DNA of 64,000 bases, from assembly GCF_039912695.1 (NCBI RefSeq), contig NZ_JBDSPJ010000002.1:186001-250000 (forward strand), read 5' to 3'. The notes under the pieces were generated by a model that saw only the letters and a list, made by a program, of their open reading frames with translations, did no database searches and had not been told where the DNA came from. This document shows, piece after piece, positions 1 through 8,747 of this stretch; the stretch's first letter is position 1; every line of letters begins with the position of its first letter. Made by a program: the position numbers and the translations under genes. Source of the stretch: Pseudolysinimonas_A sp039912695. GTDB taxonomy: Bacteria > Actinomycetota > Actinomycetes > Actinomycetales > Microbacteriaceae.

Positions 1-2
1 GG

Positions 3-128
3 CAGGACTGGTGTTTCGACCCGAGTGCCTCGGCTGAGTTCGAGGGGCTCATCCGTCGGTCGCCCGAATTCCGCGCCATCGCATCCGCAGTACCGGCCGA
101 TGTGACGCTGCGCACCGACACCCTCTGA
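3..128 (+). CDS. C-terminal end of an unidentified protein (5'-truncated by the window edge)
   Basis: The last 41 codons of a gene that enters from the left edge, ending in TGA at 126-128. The visible residues begin QDWCFDPSAS and end TLRTDTL; they are hydrophilic, have no membrane segment, and match no motif I recognise. It converges on the leftward gene at 137, with only 8 bases between the two stop codons. Function cannot be called from this fragment. The reading frame is open from base 3 and its codon use fits the high-GC coding pattern of the neighbours, so I take it as a real gene end. Confidence 0.5.
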   Translation, partial: QDWCFDPSASAEFEGLIRRSPEFRAIASAVPADVTLRTDTL

Positions 129-136
129 CGACGACC

Positions 137-745
137 TCAGCCTTCGTGCAACCGCACTCCCGAGGAGCGCAATTCGAGCTGCGCGAGCCGCCGCACGACC
201 TCGGGTTCGCCCCGACGCCACGCGCCCAGGGCATCCGCATCGATCTTCGTGATCGACGAGAGCTTCTGAGTCGTCAGCGCCCGAAGCGCGAGCAGATCCA
301 TTCCGGCTGGAGCTTTGACGACTGACTTGGCGCGGCTGGCTTTGCGAATGAACATGATTCGCGGCACCAACCAGATCAGCAGAATCGTGATGACCGGAAG
401 CAACGGGATGCCGATCCCGAGAGTGATCGCCAACTGCAGCACGGCATCCTGCTGTGCCTGACCGGCGGCCTCCAGCGCACCACCCGCAGCGCTCGCCCCG
501 TCAAACGGCACCCGGATGCCCGGGCCGATGATCGGCACCGACCCGAGCGACTCTCCGAGATTCGACATGGAGATCTGAATCCCCGCGCCGGCCTCCTCCA
601 TCTTCACGCCGAAAAATGCGAGGTTCTCGACCAGGGTGAACACGGTGATGCCGAACCAGACCCACAGTCCGATCGAGAAGATTGCCGCGATATCGGCAAT
701 GATCTGACGGGTGCGACGGCCAGCGAAATCGGAGTAGATCTTCAT
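137..745 (-). CDS. Two-span membrane protein of unknown function
   Basis: A 202-residue protein. A short cytoplasmic start (MKIYSDFAGRRTRQ) leads into a hydrophobic segment at about residues 14-42, an outside loop of about 60 residues rich in Gly/Ala/Ser, and a second hydrophobic segment at about 103-130. A basic stretch (RIMFIRKASRAK) follows and then a soluble tail of about 65 residues. The layout suggests an inner-membrane protein with an extracytoplasmic loop and a cytoplasmic tail. I recognise no family or catalytic motif. A CAGAAT sequence lies exactly six bases before the ATG (752-757), so the mRNA could be leaderless. Confidence 0.7.
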   Translation of the reverse strand: MKIYSDFAGRRTRQIIADIAAIFSIGLWVWFGITVFTLVENLAFFGVKMEEAGAGIQISMSNLGESLGSVPIIGPGIRVPFDGASAAGGALEAAGQAQQDAVLQLAITLGIGIPLLPVITILLIWLVPRIMFIRKASRAKSVVKAPAGMDLLALRALTTQKLSSITKIDADALGAWRRGEPEVVRRLAQLELRSSGVRLHEG

Positions 746-776
746 TCCCCGATTCTGGCCGTCGCAGGCCCGTAAG

Positions 777-1346
777 TCACTGCGTGCTGTCGACCTTCCA
801 GGTTCCGCCCTCTTGGATCACGGTGAACGTCACTGGGCTCGTAATGGGTTGGGTCGTGGGATCGGTCTTGTCGGAGACGGTCAAAGTTCCCTTTACCGTC
901 GCCGTGCTCCCCGAGATGTCAGTGCTGGAGATGACGAACGTGTAGTTGATCGTGTTGCCAGCGCTAAAGCCCCCGGCCTTCTCGCAGTCATCGGCGGAGA
1001 CCGAGCCGCCGCGGAAGTTTTCGGTTGTCACGGCGACATAAAGCTTGCAGTCACCAGTCTGGACGGCCCGAATCAAGTCGTTTGCAGCCTGCGCCGGCCC
1101 ACGGCTGCCGCCCAGAACGGCGACCAAGATCACGGCCACGATGACCAAGACGATGACCACCGCGCCACCGATGATCAGCGGAAGACGGAGCTTCTTGCCA
1201 AGGGAGGGGGCAGTCGGTGCGGCAACTGCCGCCGCATCGGGGGCCGGTGCGGGGGGCACGCTAGCGGCCGGTGCGGGGGGCACGCTAGGGGGCGGTGCCG
1301 GGGGCAAGTTAGCGGCCGGTGCGGCCTCGGGTGCAACCTCAGTCAT
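777..1346 (-). CDS. Membrane-anchored protein with a Pro/Ala-rich cytoplasmic tail and an extracellular DUF4878-like domain
   Basis: About 189 residues. The N-terminal 45 residues are a Pro/Ala low-complexity stretch made of APPAPP-type repeats, followed by KKLR and one strong membrane span (IIGGAVVIVLVIVAVILVAV). The remaining 110 residues resemble small NTF2/DUF4878-like outer domains: an AANDLIRAVQTGDC helix at the start, paired cysteines, a GNTINYTFVI strand, and a final WKVDS. The domain name is inferred from this pattern only. I chose ATG 1346 over the in-frame GTG at 1364 because GGGAAAGG lies just upstream of 1346 as a ribosome binding site. Such modules are common in actinobacterial envelope proteins; the substrate is unknown. 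Confidence 0.7.
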   Translation of the reverse strand: MTEVAPEAAPAANLPPAPPPSVPPAPAASVPPAPAPDAAAVAAPTAPSLGKKLRLPLIIGGAVVIVLVIVAVILVAVLGGSRGPAQAANDLIRAVQTGDCKLYVAVTTENFRGGSVSADDCEKAGGFSAGNTINYTFVISSTDISGSTATVKGTLTVSDKTDPTTQPITSPVTFTVIQEGGTWKVDSTQ

Positions 1347-1422
1347 GTCATTCGCCTTTCCCACGTTGTCGTGGAATCAGCCTATCGGCAGGTTGAGGCG
1401 GCTATTGTGCACTGCCCGTCGC

Positions 1423-2010
1423 TCAGAAGCGCTCGAGAAACCTGGCATGAAACCGGTATTCGTGCGTGATCTCGGGGTGAAACGCGGTGCCCAAGATGTT
1501 GCCCTGCTCCACCGCGACGACCCGGCCGTCGTCGAGCGTTGCAAGAACCCGGGCCGCCGGACCGACCGATTCGACGACAGGCGCCCGAATGAATACAGCG
1601 TGCACGGGCGGCTCACCGAGCTCAGCAACGGCGATATCGGTTTCGAAGGACTCGTTCTGATTGCCGAAGGCGTTGCGACGCACGACGATGTCGAGCCCGC
1701 CGAGGGTTTGCTGTCCGGTGATGGCATCCCGAACGGTGTCGGCCAACATGATGAGCCCGGCGCAGGTGCCGTAGGTGGGCATTCCTGCGGCGATGCGAGC
1801 CTTGAGCGGTTCAGCAAGCCCGAACATGCGGGTCAGCTTGTCCATCACGCTTGACTCGCCGCCGGGGATGACGAGGCCAGCTACGTCGTCAAGTTCACGT
1901 TCGCGACGCACCGGCACAGCATCCGCGCCGAGCTCTCTAAGCACGAGCAGGTGCTCACGGAAATCGCCTTGGAGGGCGAGGACTCCTACCCTGGGGCCGC
2001 TACCAGCCAC
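1423..2010 (-). CDS. pdxT: Pyridoxal 5'-phosphate synthase, glutaminase subunit PdxT
   Basis: Class I glutamine amidotransferase that releases ammonia from glutamine and channels it to PdxS for PLP synthesis in the DXP-independent pathway. Visible motifs: GVLALQGDF at the start, LVIPGGESSVM (the PGGES oxyanion region), YGTCAGLIML with the nucleophile cysteine, and AFHPEIT with the catalytic His and Glu near the C-terminus. Length (195 aa) is normal. The start lies inside the pdxS end, so the two are translationally coupled. A TTG at 2019 is an alternative start; I prefer GTG 2010 because it gives the usual short N-terminus, but neither has a clear ribosome binding site. Confidence 0.95.
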   Translation of the reverse strand: MAGSGPRVGVLALQGDFREHLLVLRELGADAVPVRRERELDDVAGLVIPGGESSVMDKLTRMFGLAEPLKARIAAGMPTYGTCAGLIMLADTVRDAITGQQTLGGLDIVVRRNAFGNQNESFETDIAVAELGEPPVHAVFIRAPVVESVGPAARVLATLDDGRVVAVEQGNILGTAFHPEITHEYRFHARFLERF

Positions 2011-2926
2011 GATCGGCAAGGCGGTGCGGCGCCGGGATGTCGGCGACGTTGATGCCGACCATCGCCTCGCCGAGTCCGCGGGATGCGGCAGCGATTTCGG
2101 CCGGGTCGTCGAAGAAGGTTGTTGCCTTCACGATCGCGGCGGCCCGTGCGGCCGGGTTGCCTGCCTTGAAGATGCCCGACCCGACGAACACGCCGTCAGC
2201 CCCGAGCTGCATCATGAGTGCGGCATCGGCGGGCGTCGCGACGCCCCCGGCTGTGAATAGCACGACGGGCAGCTTGCCGCTTGCCGCCACCTCTGCAACG
2301 AGTTCGTAGGGTGCTTGAAGTTCTTTCGCGGCGACATACAGTTCGTCTTTGCTCTTCGACTTCAGGGCGTTGATCTCGCCCAGGATGGTGCGGATGTGCT
2401 TGGTCGCCTCCGAGACGTCGCCGGTGCCGGCCTCGCCCTTGGACCGGATCATCGCCGCGCCCTCGGTGATGCGACGCAGCGCCTCACCGAGGTTGGTCGC
2501 CCCGCACACGAACGGCACGGTGAACGGCCACTTGTCGATGTGGTTGACGTAGTCAGCCGGGGAGAGAACTTCGGATTCGTCGATGTAGTCGACACCGAGC
2601 TGCTGCAGGATCTGCGCCTCGACGAAGTGCCCGATGCGCGCCTTGGCCATCACCGGAATCGAGACGGCCGCAATGATGGCGTCAATCAGGTCGGGGTCGC
2701 TCATGCGGGCAACGCCGCCTTGGGCGCGAATGTCGGCTGGGACGCGCTCGAGTGCCATAACCGCGACGGCCCCGGCATCCTCGGCGATCTTCGCCTGGTC
2801 AGCGGTGACGACATCCATGATCACGCCGCCCTTGAGCATCTCGGCGAGTCCGCGCTTGACGCGACTCGTTCCCAGTTCTTGGCCAGCAGAGCCGGCAACA
2901 GCCGGGGAAGTCTCAGTCGTACTCAT
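2000..2926 (-). CDS. pdxS: Pyridoxal 5'-phosphate synthase, lyase subunit PdxS
   Basis: PLP synthase subunit that condenses ribose 5-phosphate, glyceraldehyde 3-phosphate and ammonia from PdxT. About 308 residues. The TIM-barrel sequence is highly conserved: KRGLAEMLKGGVIMDVVT, AVMALERVPADIRAQGGVARM, the PVMAKARIGHF segment carrying a catalytic lysine, DYIDESEVLSPAD, and the phosphate-binding GADGVFVGSGIFK near the end. I chose ATG 2926 rather than an upstream start at 2971 because the extra 15 residues are not family-like and a TAGAAT -10 box sits eight bases before 2926. pdxT follows with an overlap. PLP made here would serve PLP enzymes such as the racemase-like gene at 51748. Confidence 0.96.
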   Translation of the reverse strand: MSTTETSPAVAGSAGQELGTSRVKRGLAEMLKGGVIMDVVTADQAKIAEDAGAVAVMALERVPADIRAQGGVARMSDPDLIDAIIAAVSIPVMAKARIGHFVEAQILQQLGVDYIDESEVLSPADYVNHIDKWPFTVPFVCGATNLGEALRRITEGAAMIRSKGEAGTGDVSEATKHIRTILGEINALKSKSKDELYVAAKELQAPYELVAEVAASGKLPVVLFTAGGVATPADAALMMQLGADGVFVGSGIFKAGNPAARAAAIVKATTFFDDPAEIAAASRGLGEAMVGINVADIPAPHRLADRGW

Positions 2927-2934
2927 AACCGTCG

Positions 2935-2940
2935 ATTCTA
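2935..2940 (-). promoter_or_regulatory. Probable -10 box of a leaderless pdxS mRNA
   Basis: TAGAAT on the minus strand ends eight bases before the pdxS ATG, with no ribosome binding site in between. This spacing would place the transcription start at or next to the A of the ATG. Confidence 0.45.
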
Positions 2941-2974
2941 CGTTCGTTCTCGGAGAGGCATCCGGTGCCACCGG

Positions 2975-3583
2975 TCACAGCGTGGCTGCAGGCCAGGCGG
3001 CCGCGAGCTCATCCCGCACCTCACCCAACAGCCGCGGCAATGCCTTGGTGTGCGCGATGATCGGGAAGAAGTTTGCGTCGGTCGCCCACCGCGGTACCAG
3101 GTGCTGGTGCAGATGCGCGGCGATGCCCGCGCCAGCGATCGCTCCCTGATTCATTCCGATGTTGAACCCATCGCAATGCGAGGTCGCCGTCAGCACACGC
3201 ATGGCCGCCTGAGTGAGGCTACCGATCTCGGCGACCTCCTCGGGGGTCGCCTCGTCATACGTCGCAACGTGACGGTAGGGCACGACCAGGAGGTGGCCGC
3301 TGTTGTACGGATACAGGTTCAGGATGACGTACGCGCTCACGCCTCGATACACGATCAGCGCCTGCTCATCGCTCAGGGTCGGCGCCGTGCAGAAGACGCA
3401 TTCGTCCCCCGGTGCTGGCTGCCCCTTCTCGATGTAGGCGATGCGGTGTGGAGTCCACAGTCGCTGAAAACCGTCGGGGATGCCGGCGAAGTTCGACGAC
3501 GGCTCGGCGTCGCGATAGACCGTGCCGTCGTAGTCGGCGGGCACAGCGTCCGACGGCACGGCGTCCGGGTGAACTTCAGGCAC
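2975..3583 (-). CDS. HIT-family nucleotide hydrolase/transferase
   Basis: A 202-residue histidine-triad protein. Visible features: CVFCTAP near residue 65 (a zinc/substrate cysteine pair common in actinobacterial Ap4A phosphorylase-like HIT proteins), NLYPYNSGHLLVVPYRH, and the triad HLHQHLVPRW with the nucleophilic histidine. Family members hydrolyse or phosphorolyse dinucleoside polyphosphates or AMP derivatives; the exact substrate is not readable here. The GTG at 3583 starts one base after the thrS stop codon (3587-3585). Longer in-frame starts lie inside thrS and give unlikely sequence. It sits between thrS and pdxS, all leftward. Ap4A-type nucleotides are by-products of aminoacyl-tRNA synthetases, so the thrS neighbour fits. 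Confidence 0.9.
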   Translation of the reverse strand: MPEVHPDAVPSDAVPADYDGTVYRDAEPSSNFAGIPDGFQRLWTPHRIAYIEKGQPAPGDECVFCTAPTLSDEQALIVYRGVSAYVILNLYPYNSGHLLVVPYRHVATYDEATPEEVAEIGSLTQAAMRVLTATSHCDGFNIGMNQGAIAGAGIAAHLHQHLVPRWATDANFFPIIAHTKALPRLLGEVRDELAAAWPAATL

Positions 3584-3584
3584 G

Positions 3585-5552
3585 TCAGACCTGCGCGTGC
3601 GTGTCGATGGCCTCATGGATGCGACGCACGGCTTCGTCGATCGCGACCCCGTTGTCTTGGGTCCCGTCCCGGAACCGGAACGAGACGGTGCCGGCATCCC
3701 GGTCCTTCTCCCCCGCAATCAGCTGGAACGGGACCTTCATCAGAGTGTGGTTGCGGATCTTCTTCTGCATCCGCTCGTCGGAGTCGTCGAGTTCGCCCCG
3801 CACGCCCTCGATCTTCAACCGGTCGAGGATCTCGCCGAGGTAGTCGGCGTACTCCTCGGCAACCGGGATGCCGACCACCTGAACCGGCGACAGCCACACC
3901 GGGAACGAGCCGGCGTAGTGCTCGAGCAAGATGGCGAAGAATCTCTCGATTGACCCGAACAGTGCCCGGTGGATCATGATCGGCCGCTTCTTCGTGCCGT
4001 CCTTGTCGGTGAACTCCAGCTCGAAGCGCTCAGGCAGGTTGACATCCACCTGAACGGTCGAGAGCTGCCAGACGCGGCCGATGGCATCCCGAGTCTTGAG
4101 GTCGATCTTGGGGCCGTAGAAGGCCGCCTCGCCGGGAACCTCGGTGTACTTCAGCCCCGACGCCTTCGCGACCTGGCGCAGCGCATCGGTCGAGTATTCC
4201 CAGAACTCGTCGGAGCCGATCCACTTCGACTTCTCGTCGTCACGCATCGAGAGTTCAAGTTCAAAGTCGTCGAGGCCGAAGTCGCGCAGCATCGAAATGA
4301 CGAAGTCCAGGACCTTGGTGGTCTCGGCCTCAAGCTGGTCGGGGGTGACGAAAAGGTGCGAGTCGTCCTGCGTGAAACCGCGCACCCGGGTGAGTCCGTG
4401 CAGCGCGCCGGAGAGCTCGTTGCGGTAGACCGTGCCGTTCTCGGCCAGCCGCATCGGAAGGTCGCGGTAACTGCGCGCGCGCTCCTTGTAGATCAGGATG
4501 TGCATCGGGCAGTTCATCGGCTTGAGGTAGTAGTCGACGCCCTGTTTGGTGACGTTGCCCTCGGCATCCACCTCCTCATCCATGCGGATCGGCGGGAACA
4601 TGCCCTCCTTGTACGTCACCAGGTGATTCGAGGTGAGGAACAGATCCTGCTTGCTGATGTGCGGGGTGTAGACGTAGGTGTAGCCCGCGGCGATGTGGCG
4701 CGTACGGGCATGCTGCTCCATCTCTTGACGGATGACGCCCCCACGCGGATGCCAGACCGACAGCCCCGAGCCGATCTCTTCGGGGAACGAGAACAGGTCG
4801 AGCTCTTTGCCGAGTTTGCGGTGATCGCGCTTCGCGGCTTCCTCGAGGCGCTCGAGGTAGTCCCTGAGCGCTCCCTTGTCGGGCCACGCCGTGCCGTAGA
4901 TGCGCTGCAGCTGCGGGTTCTTCTCCGACCCGCGCCAGTAGGCGGCCGCGATCCGCTGCAGTTTGTGAACGCCGAGCGCGCCGGTGTTGGAGACGTGCGG
5001 GCCGCGGCACAGGTCTTTCCAGACCGTCACGCCCTCGCGGTCGACGTTGTCGTAGATGGTCAGTTCGGCGCCACCGACCTCGACTGATTCGCTGTCGTCG
5101 CCCGATCCCTGGCCGTGGCCGACGTGACCCTTGAGGCCGATCAGCTCGATCTTGTACGGCTCCCCCGCAAGTTCGGCGCGCGCCTCAGCTTCGGTGACGA
5201 CCCGCCGTTGAAAACGTTGGCCCGACCGGATGATGCGGTCCATCTCCTTCTCGATCGCGACGAGGTCGTCGGGAGTAAAGGGGGTCGCGACATCGAAGTC
5301 GTAGTAGAAGCCGTCGGTGATCGGCGGGCCGATGCCGAGCTTCGCGTCGGGGTTGATCTTTTGCACGGCTTGCGCCATCACGTGTGCGGTCGAATGCCGC
5401 AGGATGTTGAGGCCGTCAGGCGAGTCGATGGCGACGGACTCCACGACATCCGTTGTCGTGACGAGGCTCGCCTTGTCCTTCAGGTCTCCGTTGACGCGGA
5501 TCGCGACGACGGAGCGGTCGGGAAAGAGGTCGAACCCGGTCTGCTCACTCAC
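3585..5552 (-). CDS. thrS: Threonine-tRNA ligase
   Basis: Class II aminoacyl-tRNA synthetase of 655 residues that charges tRNA-Thr. Domains in order: a short TGS-like N-terminal region (to about residue 60), the editing domain with HSTAHVMAQAV, then the class II core. The core shows the zinc cysteine in KPMNCPMHILIY, motif 2 around RNELSGALHGLTRVRGFTQDDSH, and motif 3 HRALFGSIERFFAILLEHY; the anticodon-binding domain (VWLSPVQVVGIPVAEEY) ends it. Length and motifs are standard. The GTG start lies six bases after a TATCGT box with no ribosome binding site, so the mRNA is probably leaderless. The HIT gene follows immediately. Confidence 0.97.
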   Translation of the reverse strand: MSEQTGFDLFPDRSVVAIRVNGDLKDKASLVTTTDVVESVAIDSPDGLNILRHSTAHVMAQAVQKINPDAKLGIGPPITDGFYYDFDVATPFTPDDLVAIEKEMDRIIRSGQRFQRRVVTEAEARAELAGEPYKIELIGLKGHVGHGQGSGDDSESVEVGGAELTIYDNVDREGVTVWKDLCRGPHVSNTGALGVHKLQRIAAAYWRGSEKNPQLQRIYGTAWPDKGALRDYLERLEEAAKRDHRKLGKELDLFSFPEEIGSGLSVWHPRGGVIRQEMEQHARTRHIAAGYTYVYTPHISKQDLFLTSNHLVTYKEGMFPPIRMDEEVDAEGNVTKQGVDYYLKPMNCPMHILIYKERARSYRDLPMRLAENGTVYRNELSGALHGLTRVRGFTQDDSHLFVTPDQLEAETTKVLDFVISMLRDFGLDDFELELSMRDDEKSKWIGSDEFWEYSTDALRQVAKASGLKYTEVPGEAAFYGPKIDLKTRDAIGRVWQLSTVQVDVNLPERFELEFTDKDGTKKRPIMIHRALFGSIERFFAILLEHYAGSFPVWLSPVQVVGIPVAEEYADYLGEILDRLKIEGVRGELDDSDERMQKKIRNHTLMKVPFQLIAGEKDRDAGTVSFRFRDGTQDNGVAIDEAVRRIHEAIDTHAQV

Positions 5553-5558
5553 CGTTCA

Positions 5559-5564
5559 ACGATA
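5559..5564 (-). promoter_or_regulatory. Probable -10 box of a leaderless thrS mRNA
   Basis: TATCGT on the minus strand, then TGAACG (six bases), then the GTG start of thrS. No purine-rich ribosome binding site is present. Confidence 0.45.
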
Positions 5565-5594
5565 GTGGCGCGACCTCAACGCCACGGGCTGCCC

Positions 5595-6794
5595 TCAGCT
5601 ACCGATTCCGCCGAACACCTGAGTCAGCGTGTGCATCCACGAAATCACGATCTCGCGATTGAAGGCTGTGACCCACGCGATCACGATCTGCAGACCAGCC
5701 ACGATGTCGACCAGTGCCGCGGGCAACTTCTCTTTTGCGGTCGGGATCAGGGCGATGATCATCACCGTCATCAGGATGAAGGTGTTTCCGGCAGACCCGG
5801 AAGGGATCAACCCGAGCACATACGACCCGAGCACGGCGATGAAAACGAGCGTCGAAACGACGATCGCCGCGCGCCGACGCACGATCAGCGCAATCAGCCA
5901 GGCGCTCACCACCGGTGCAACGAGCAGGAGGCCGTTGAAACTGAGAAGGACGTCGCCCAGATGGGCGAAACGATTAGACGTGCCCACGAGGATCCCTCGG
6001 CTGAGCGGATTGAGAACGGTGCCGGTGAATATCCAATTGAGCGCCAAAATCGCGCCCACTGCGGCAACAGTGGGATAGACGATGACCAGAACGTTCGCCC
6101 ATCGAGCGCCCTTCTGATCCGACCGGGCAAGCCGAACGAACGGTGTGGCGAGTGCCGCAGTGATGACATAGACGATCCCGCTCAGGTCAGTGAGGGTGGC
6201 CAGCATCAGCAGCATGCCCGCGCGGAAACCTGACCGAGTATTGCGCCACGCCACAAACCGCACCACGTCGGATGCGGCAATGCCAAACAATGCCAAGCCC
6301 ATGAATGCGGCAAAGTTCTCAACCGCCGTGTACGCGAACAGCGGATTGGCGCCGACCGCGAGCGTCAAAATGACGGTCGTGGGCCGAGGGAAGCGGCGCT
6401 GCACCATGATCTCGATCAGCTTCTGCAAGAAGATGCCCGCCACGAGCGCTCCGGCAACCGCGAGGCCAGCGCGGCCACCCGGGATGATGGTGGCGAGCAG
6501 GGTCGAAATCGGCGGCGAGATTTGGCTGATCCAGTCGGGGTCTGCCCGATCCCACGGGATGGTCGCAATGTGATCGAGCAGTTGCTGATTCGGGGTGTTG
6601 AGGCTCTGAGCCGCCGTTGTGGCGTTTCCGATCCACGCGATCAGGAGGTACGGCACCGCGAGGGCGAGGCGCAGCGCCCACCGCACGAACGGATCGCGCG
6701 GGAAGGCGTCGAGTCGCGTGCGCGAGGCCCGCCGGGAGGTGCGGCGCACGGGACGCGCGGGGGTTTCGGGCAGCGCGTGGTTGGTCAAACTCAT
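5595..6794 (-). CDS. Multi-pass membrane protein, partner of the upstream glycosyltransferase
   Basis: About 399 residues, mostly hydrophobic, with roughly ten predicted membrane spans after a basic N-terminus (RPVRRTSRRASRTR). A moderately conserved-looking outer segment (NQQLLDHIATIPWDRADPDWISQ) lies between the first two spans. I recognise no family; it could be a glycan-export or lipid-linked-sugar membrane component. The ATG at 6794 overlaps the TGA of the glycosyltransferase gene (ATGA), so the two are translated together, which is the main clue to function. An in-frame extension to 7085 would run inside the upstream gene and is rejected. Confidence 0.75.
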   Translation of the reverse strand: MSLTNHALPETPARPVRRTSRRASRTRLDAFPRDPFVRWALRLALAVPYLLIAWIGNATTAAQSLNTPNQQLLDHIATIPWDRADPDWISQISPPISTLLATIIPGGRAGLAVAGALVAGIFLQKLIEIMVQRRFPRPTTVILTLAVGANPLFAYTAVENFAAFMGLALFGIAASDVVRFVAWRNTRSGFRAGMLLMLATLTDLSGIVYVITAALATPFVRLARSDQKGARWANVLVIVYPTVAAVGAILALNWIFTGTVLNPLSRGILVGTSNRFAHLGDVLLSFNGLLLVAPVVSAWLIALIVRRRAAIVVSTLVFIAVLGSYVLGLIPSGSAGNTFILMTVMIIALIPTAKEKLPAALVDIVAGLQIVIAWVTAFNREIVISWMHTLTQVFGGIGS

Positions 6795-8683
6795 GACGCC
6801 ACCACCCCCGGCGGCTGTTCGGCATGGTCGCGTGTCTGGTGGGTGAGGCCGTGCTCGGTCTTCTCCCAGTAGTGCGGATTGAACAGCAGTTGCCAGAGCG
6901 CTTTGTACGAGGCGAGGGAGTGCAGAATCCAGTACACGGGGTTGAGCAGCGACCACAGGATCAGGTCGAATGTTCCCCGCTTGTACGGTCCCATCATCGA
7001 CAGGTAGACCATGACGGAACTGCCGATCACAAAGTTCAGAAGTGTGATCCACAGCAGCCAGACCGGAAAGAACGGCTCCAGCCACTGGGTCGGGATGAAG
7101 ATCGTGAAGGCTGTGACCACGTAGAGCGGGATCACCGCAAGGAAGGTGACCGGCGTGCCCGCGATGAGCAGCACGAAGCTCAGGAATCGACGAAGACCCA
7201 CTTCTCGGATGAGTGCGAGCGGCCGGCGGGCGTGCACCAACGACGTCTGCATGTAGCCCTTGATCCAGCGACTGCGTTGGCGAATGAAGTTCGGAATCGA
7301 CGTATTGGCTTCCTCCATCGTCGTGGAGTTGATGACCCCGACCCTGAAGCCCATCGCGCTGGCACGGATGCCGAGATCGGCATCCTCAGTCACGTTGTAG
7401 GGGTCCCAGCCGCCCAGTTCGATCAGCGCCTGCGTGCGGAAGTGATTGCTCGTGCCGCCCAGCGGGATCGGCAGATCGGCCGCGTCGAGCCCGGCAAGCA
7501 TGTAGTCGAACCAATAGTTGTATTCGAGCGTGAACATGCGGGTGAGCACGTTCTCGTCGGCGTTGAAAAAGTTGAGCGCCGCCTGCACGCACACGGTCTT
7601 CGCGCCGCCCCTGCGGAACGCGACGATGCACTTCTTGAGTTGGTCGGCATCCGGTGCATCTTCGGCGTCGTAGATCACCAGAAACTCGCCGGACGCCAAG
7701 AACAGCCCGACATTGCACGCGCGCGGCTTGGTTTGCGGTGTGCCCTTCGGGATGGTCACGAGATGGAAATGCGGCGGCGGATTCGACCCCAGATAGGCCT
7801 CGCGCGTTAGGTGATCCTCTTCCTCGATGAGCACGAGCACCTCGAGTTTGTCGGCCGGGTAGTCGATGTTGCCCAGATTGCTGACCAACTGAGGCACGAT
7901 GTTGGCCTCGCGGAAGACGGGCACCAACACTGTGTACTTCGGGAGGTCGACATCCCGAAGCGCATCGACCTGCTCACGGGATACCCGTTCAACGACGTCG
8001 TACCTGGCTCCGCGCATCGCGATCAAGAACTTGAAAATCGTGCTCGCCAGGAAAGCGACGCTCACGATCGTGAGAACGGTGATGACCGTCGCCACGGGCC
8101 AGATGACGAGTGAGACGACACCAACGAGCGCGATCAGGATGAAGCCGATCTTTTGTCCGCGTGAGAACACCTGCCGAGCCGACAGCTTCGGGTTTTGCCG
8201 AAACAGCTCGTTGGCGGCTTCGTCGGCAATCGCCTTGTGGAAGACCGTGAGGAGCAGATTGCGGATGTCCCAGGAGGTCGCCACCACGAAACGCGCGGGA
8301 GCACCGATCACGGACTCAATATGGGCGCGGCGGGCTTCATCGGGCACCCGCGCTGTGGCAACCCGGATGACGCCATCGGAGTCGCGCCGCAACGGCATCC
8401 AGTTCTCGGCGAGCATCTGCTGGCCCGACCAGCGATGGATCAGCTGGTCGTCGCGACTTGTCGTGGTCAGGTCGACGACCGGGAGACCCCAGGCGCGGGC
8501 CATCACGCTGCGCAGTTCGTCGGTTGAGATCATCCCGAGGCTGATCAGCACCTCGTCGATGTGCGACCCGGTGCGCGCTTTCGCGGCGCGCGCGAACTCG
8601 AGTTGTTCCCGCGTAATAAGCCCCGAGTTGAGCAGCAGCTCCGCAAAAGCGACGCTCTGCGCTGAGGGCACCCCCCGTGCCAT
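6791..8683 (-). CDS. MshEN-domain family 2 glycosyltransferase (processive, membrane-bound)
   Basis: About 630 residues. The N-terminal 130 residues look like the GspE/MshE N-terminal (MshEN) domain: LLLNSGLITREQL, then IDEVLISLGMIS, then ARAWGLPVVDL. Some MshEN domains bind cyclic di-GMP. Two membrane spans follow (about 190-240), then a GT-A catalytic domain with TVLVPVFREA, the nucleotide/metal motif YDAEDAPD, the acceptor segment LGGTSNHFR, the catalytic TEDADLG, and QRSRWIKGY (the QxxRW motif of processive enzymes). Several C-terminal spans end it. This layout is known in XagB-type exopolysaccharide synthases; the polymer made here is not known. ATG 8683 is chosen; upstream sequence to 8833 lacks domain character. 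Confidence 0.88.
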   Translation of the reverse strand: MARGVPSAQSVAFAELLLNSGLITREQLEFARAAKARTGSHIDEVLISLGMISTDELRSVMARAWGLPVVDLTTTSRDDQLIHRWSGQQMLAENWMPLRRDSDGVIRVATARVPDEARRAHIESVIGAPARFVVATSWDIRNLLLTVFHKAIADEAANELFRQNPKLSARQVFSRGQKIGFILIALVGVVSLVIWPVATVITVLTIVSVAFLASTIFKFLIAMRGARYDVVERVSREQVDALRDVDLPKYTVLVPVFREANIVPQLVSNLGNIDYPADKLEVLVLIEEEDHLTREAYLGSNPPPHFHLVTIPKGTPQTKPRACNVGLFLASGEFLVIYDAEDAPDADQLKKCIVAFRRGGAKTVCVQAALNFFNADENVLTRMFTLEYNYWFDYMLAGLDAADLPIPLGGTSNHFRTQALIELGGWDPYNVTEDADLGIRASAMGFRVGVINSTTMEEANTSIPNFIRQRSRWIKGYMQTSLVHARRPLALIREVGLRRFLSFVLLIAGTPVTFLAVIPLYVVTAFTIFIPTQWLEPFFPVWLLWITLLNFVIGSSVMVYLSMMGPYKRGTFDLILWSLLNPVYWILHSLASYKALWQLLFNPHYWEKTEHGLTHQTRDHAEQPPGVVAS

Positions 8684-8747
8684 AGGTCCATCGTGTACCC
8701 CACGGGATCGGTCGGCAAGACCCCGCCTAGGGGCCGCGCGGCGCGCC

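Noticed and set aside
3969..6233. Two 372-codon plus-strand frames opposite thrS and the membrane gene
   Set aside because: Antisense shadows of confident genes; composition is that of reverse-complemented coding sequence.
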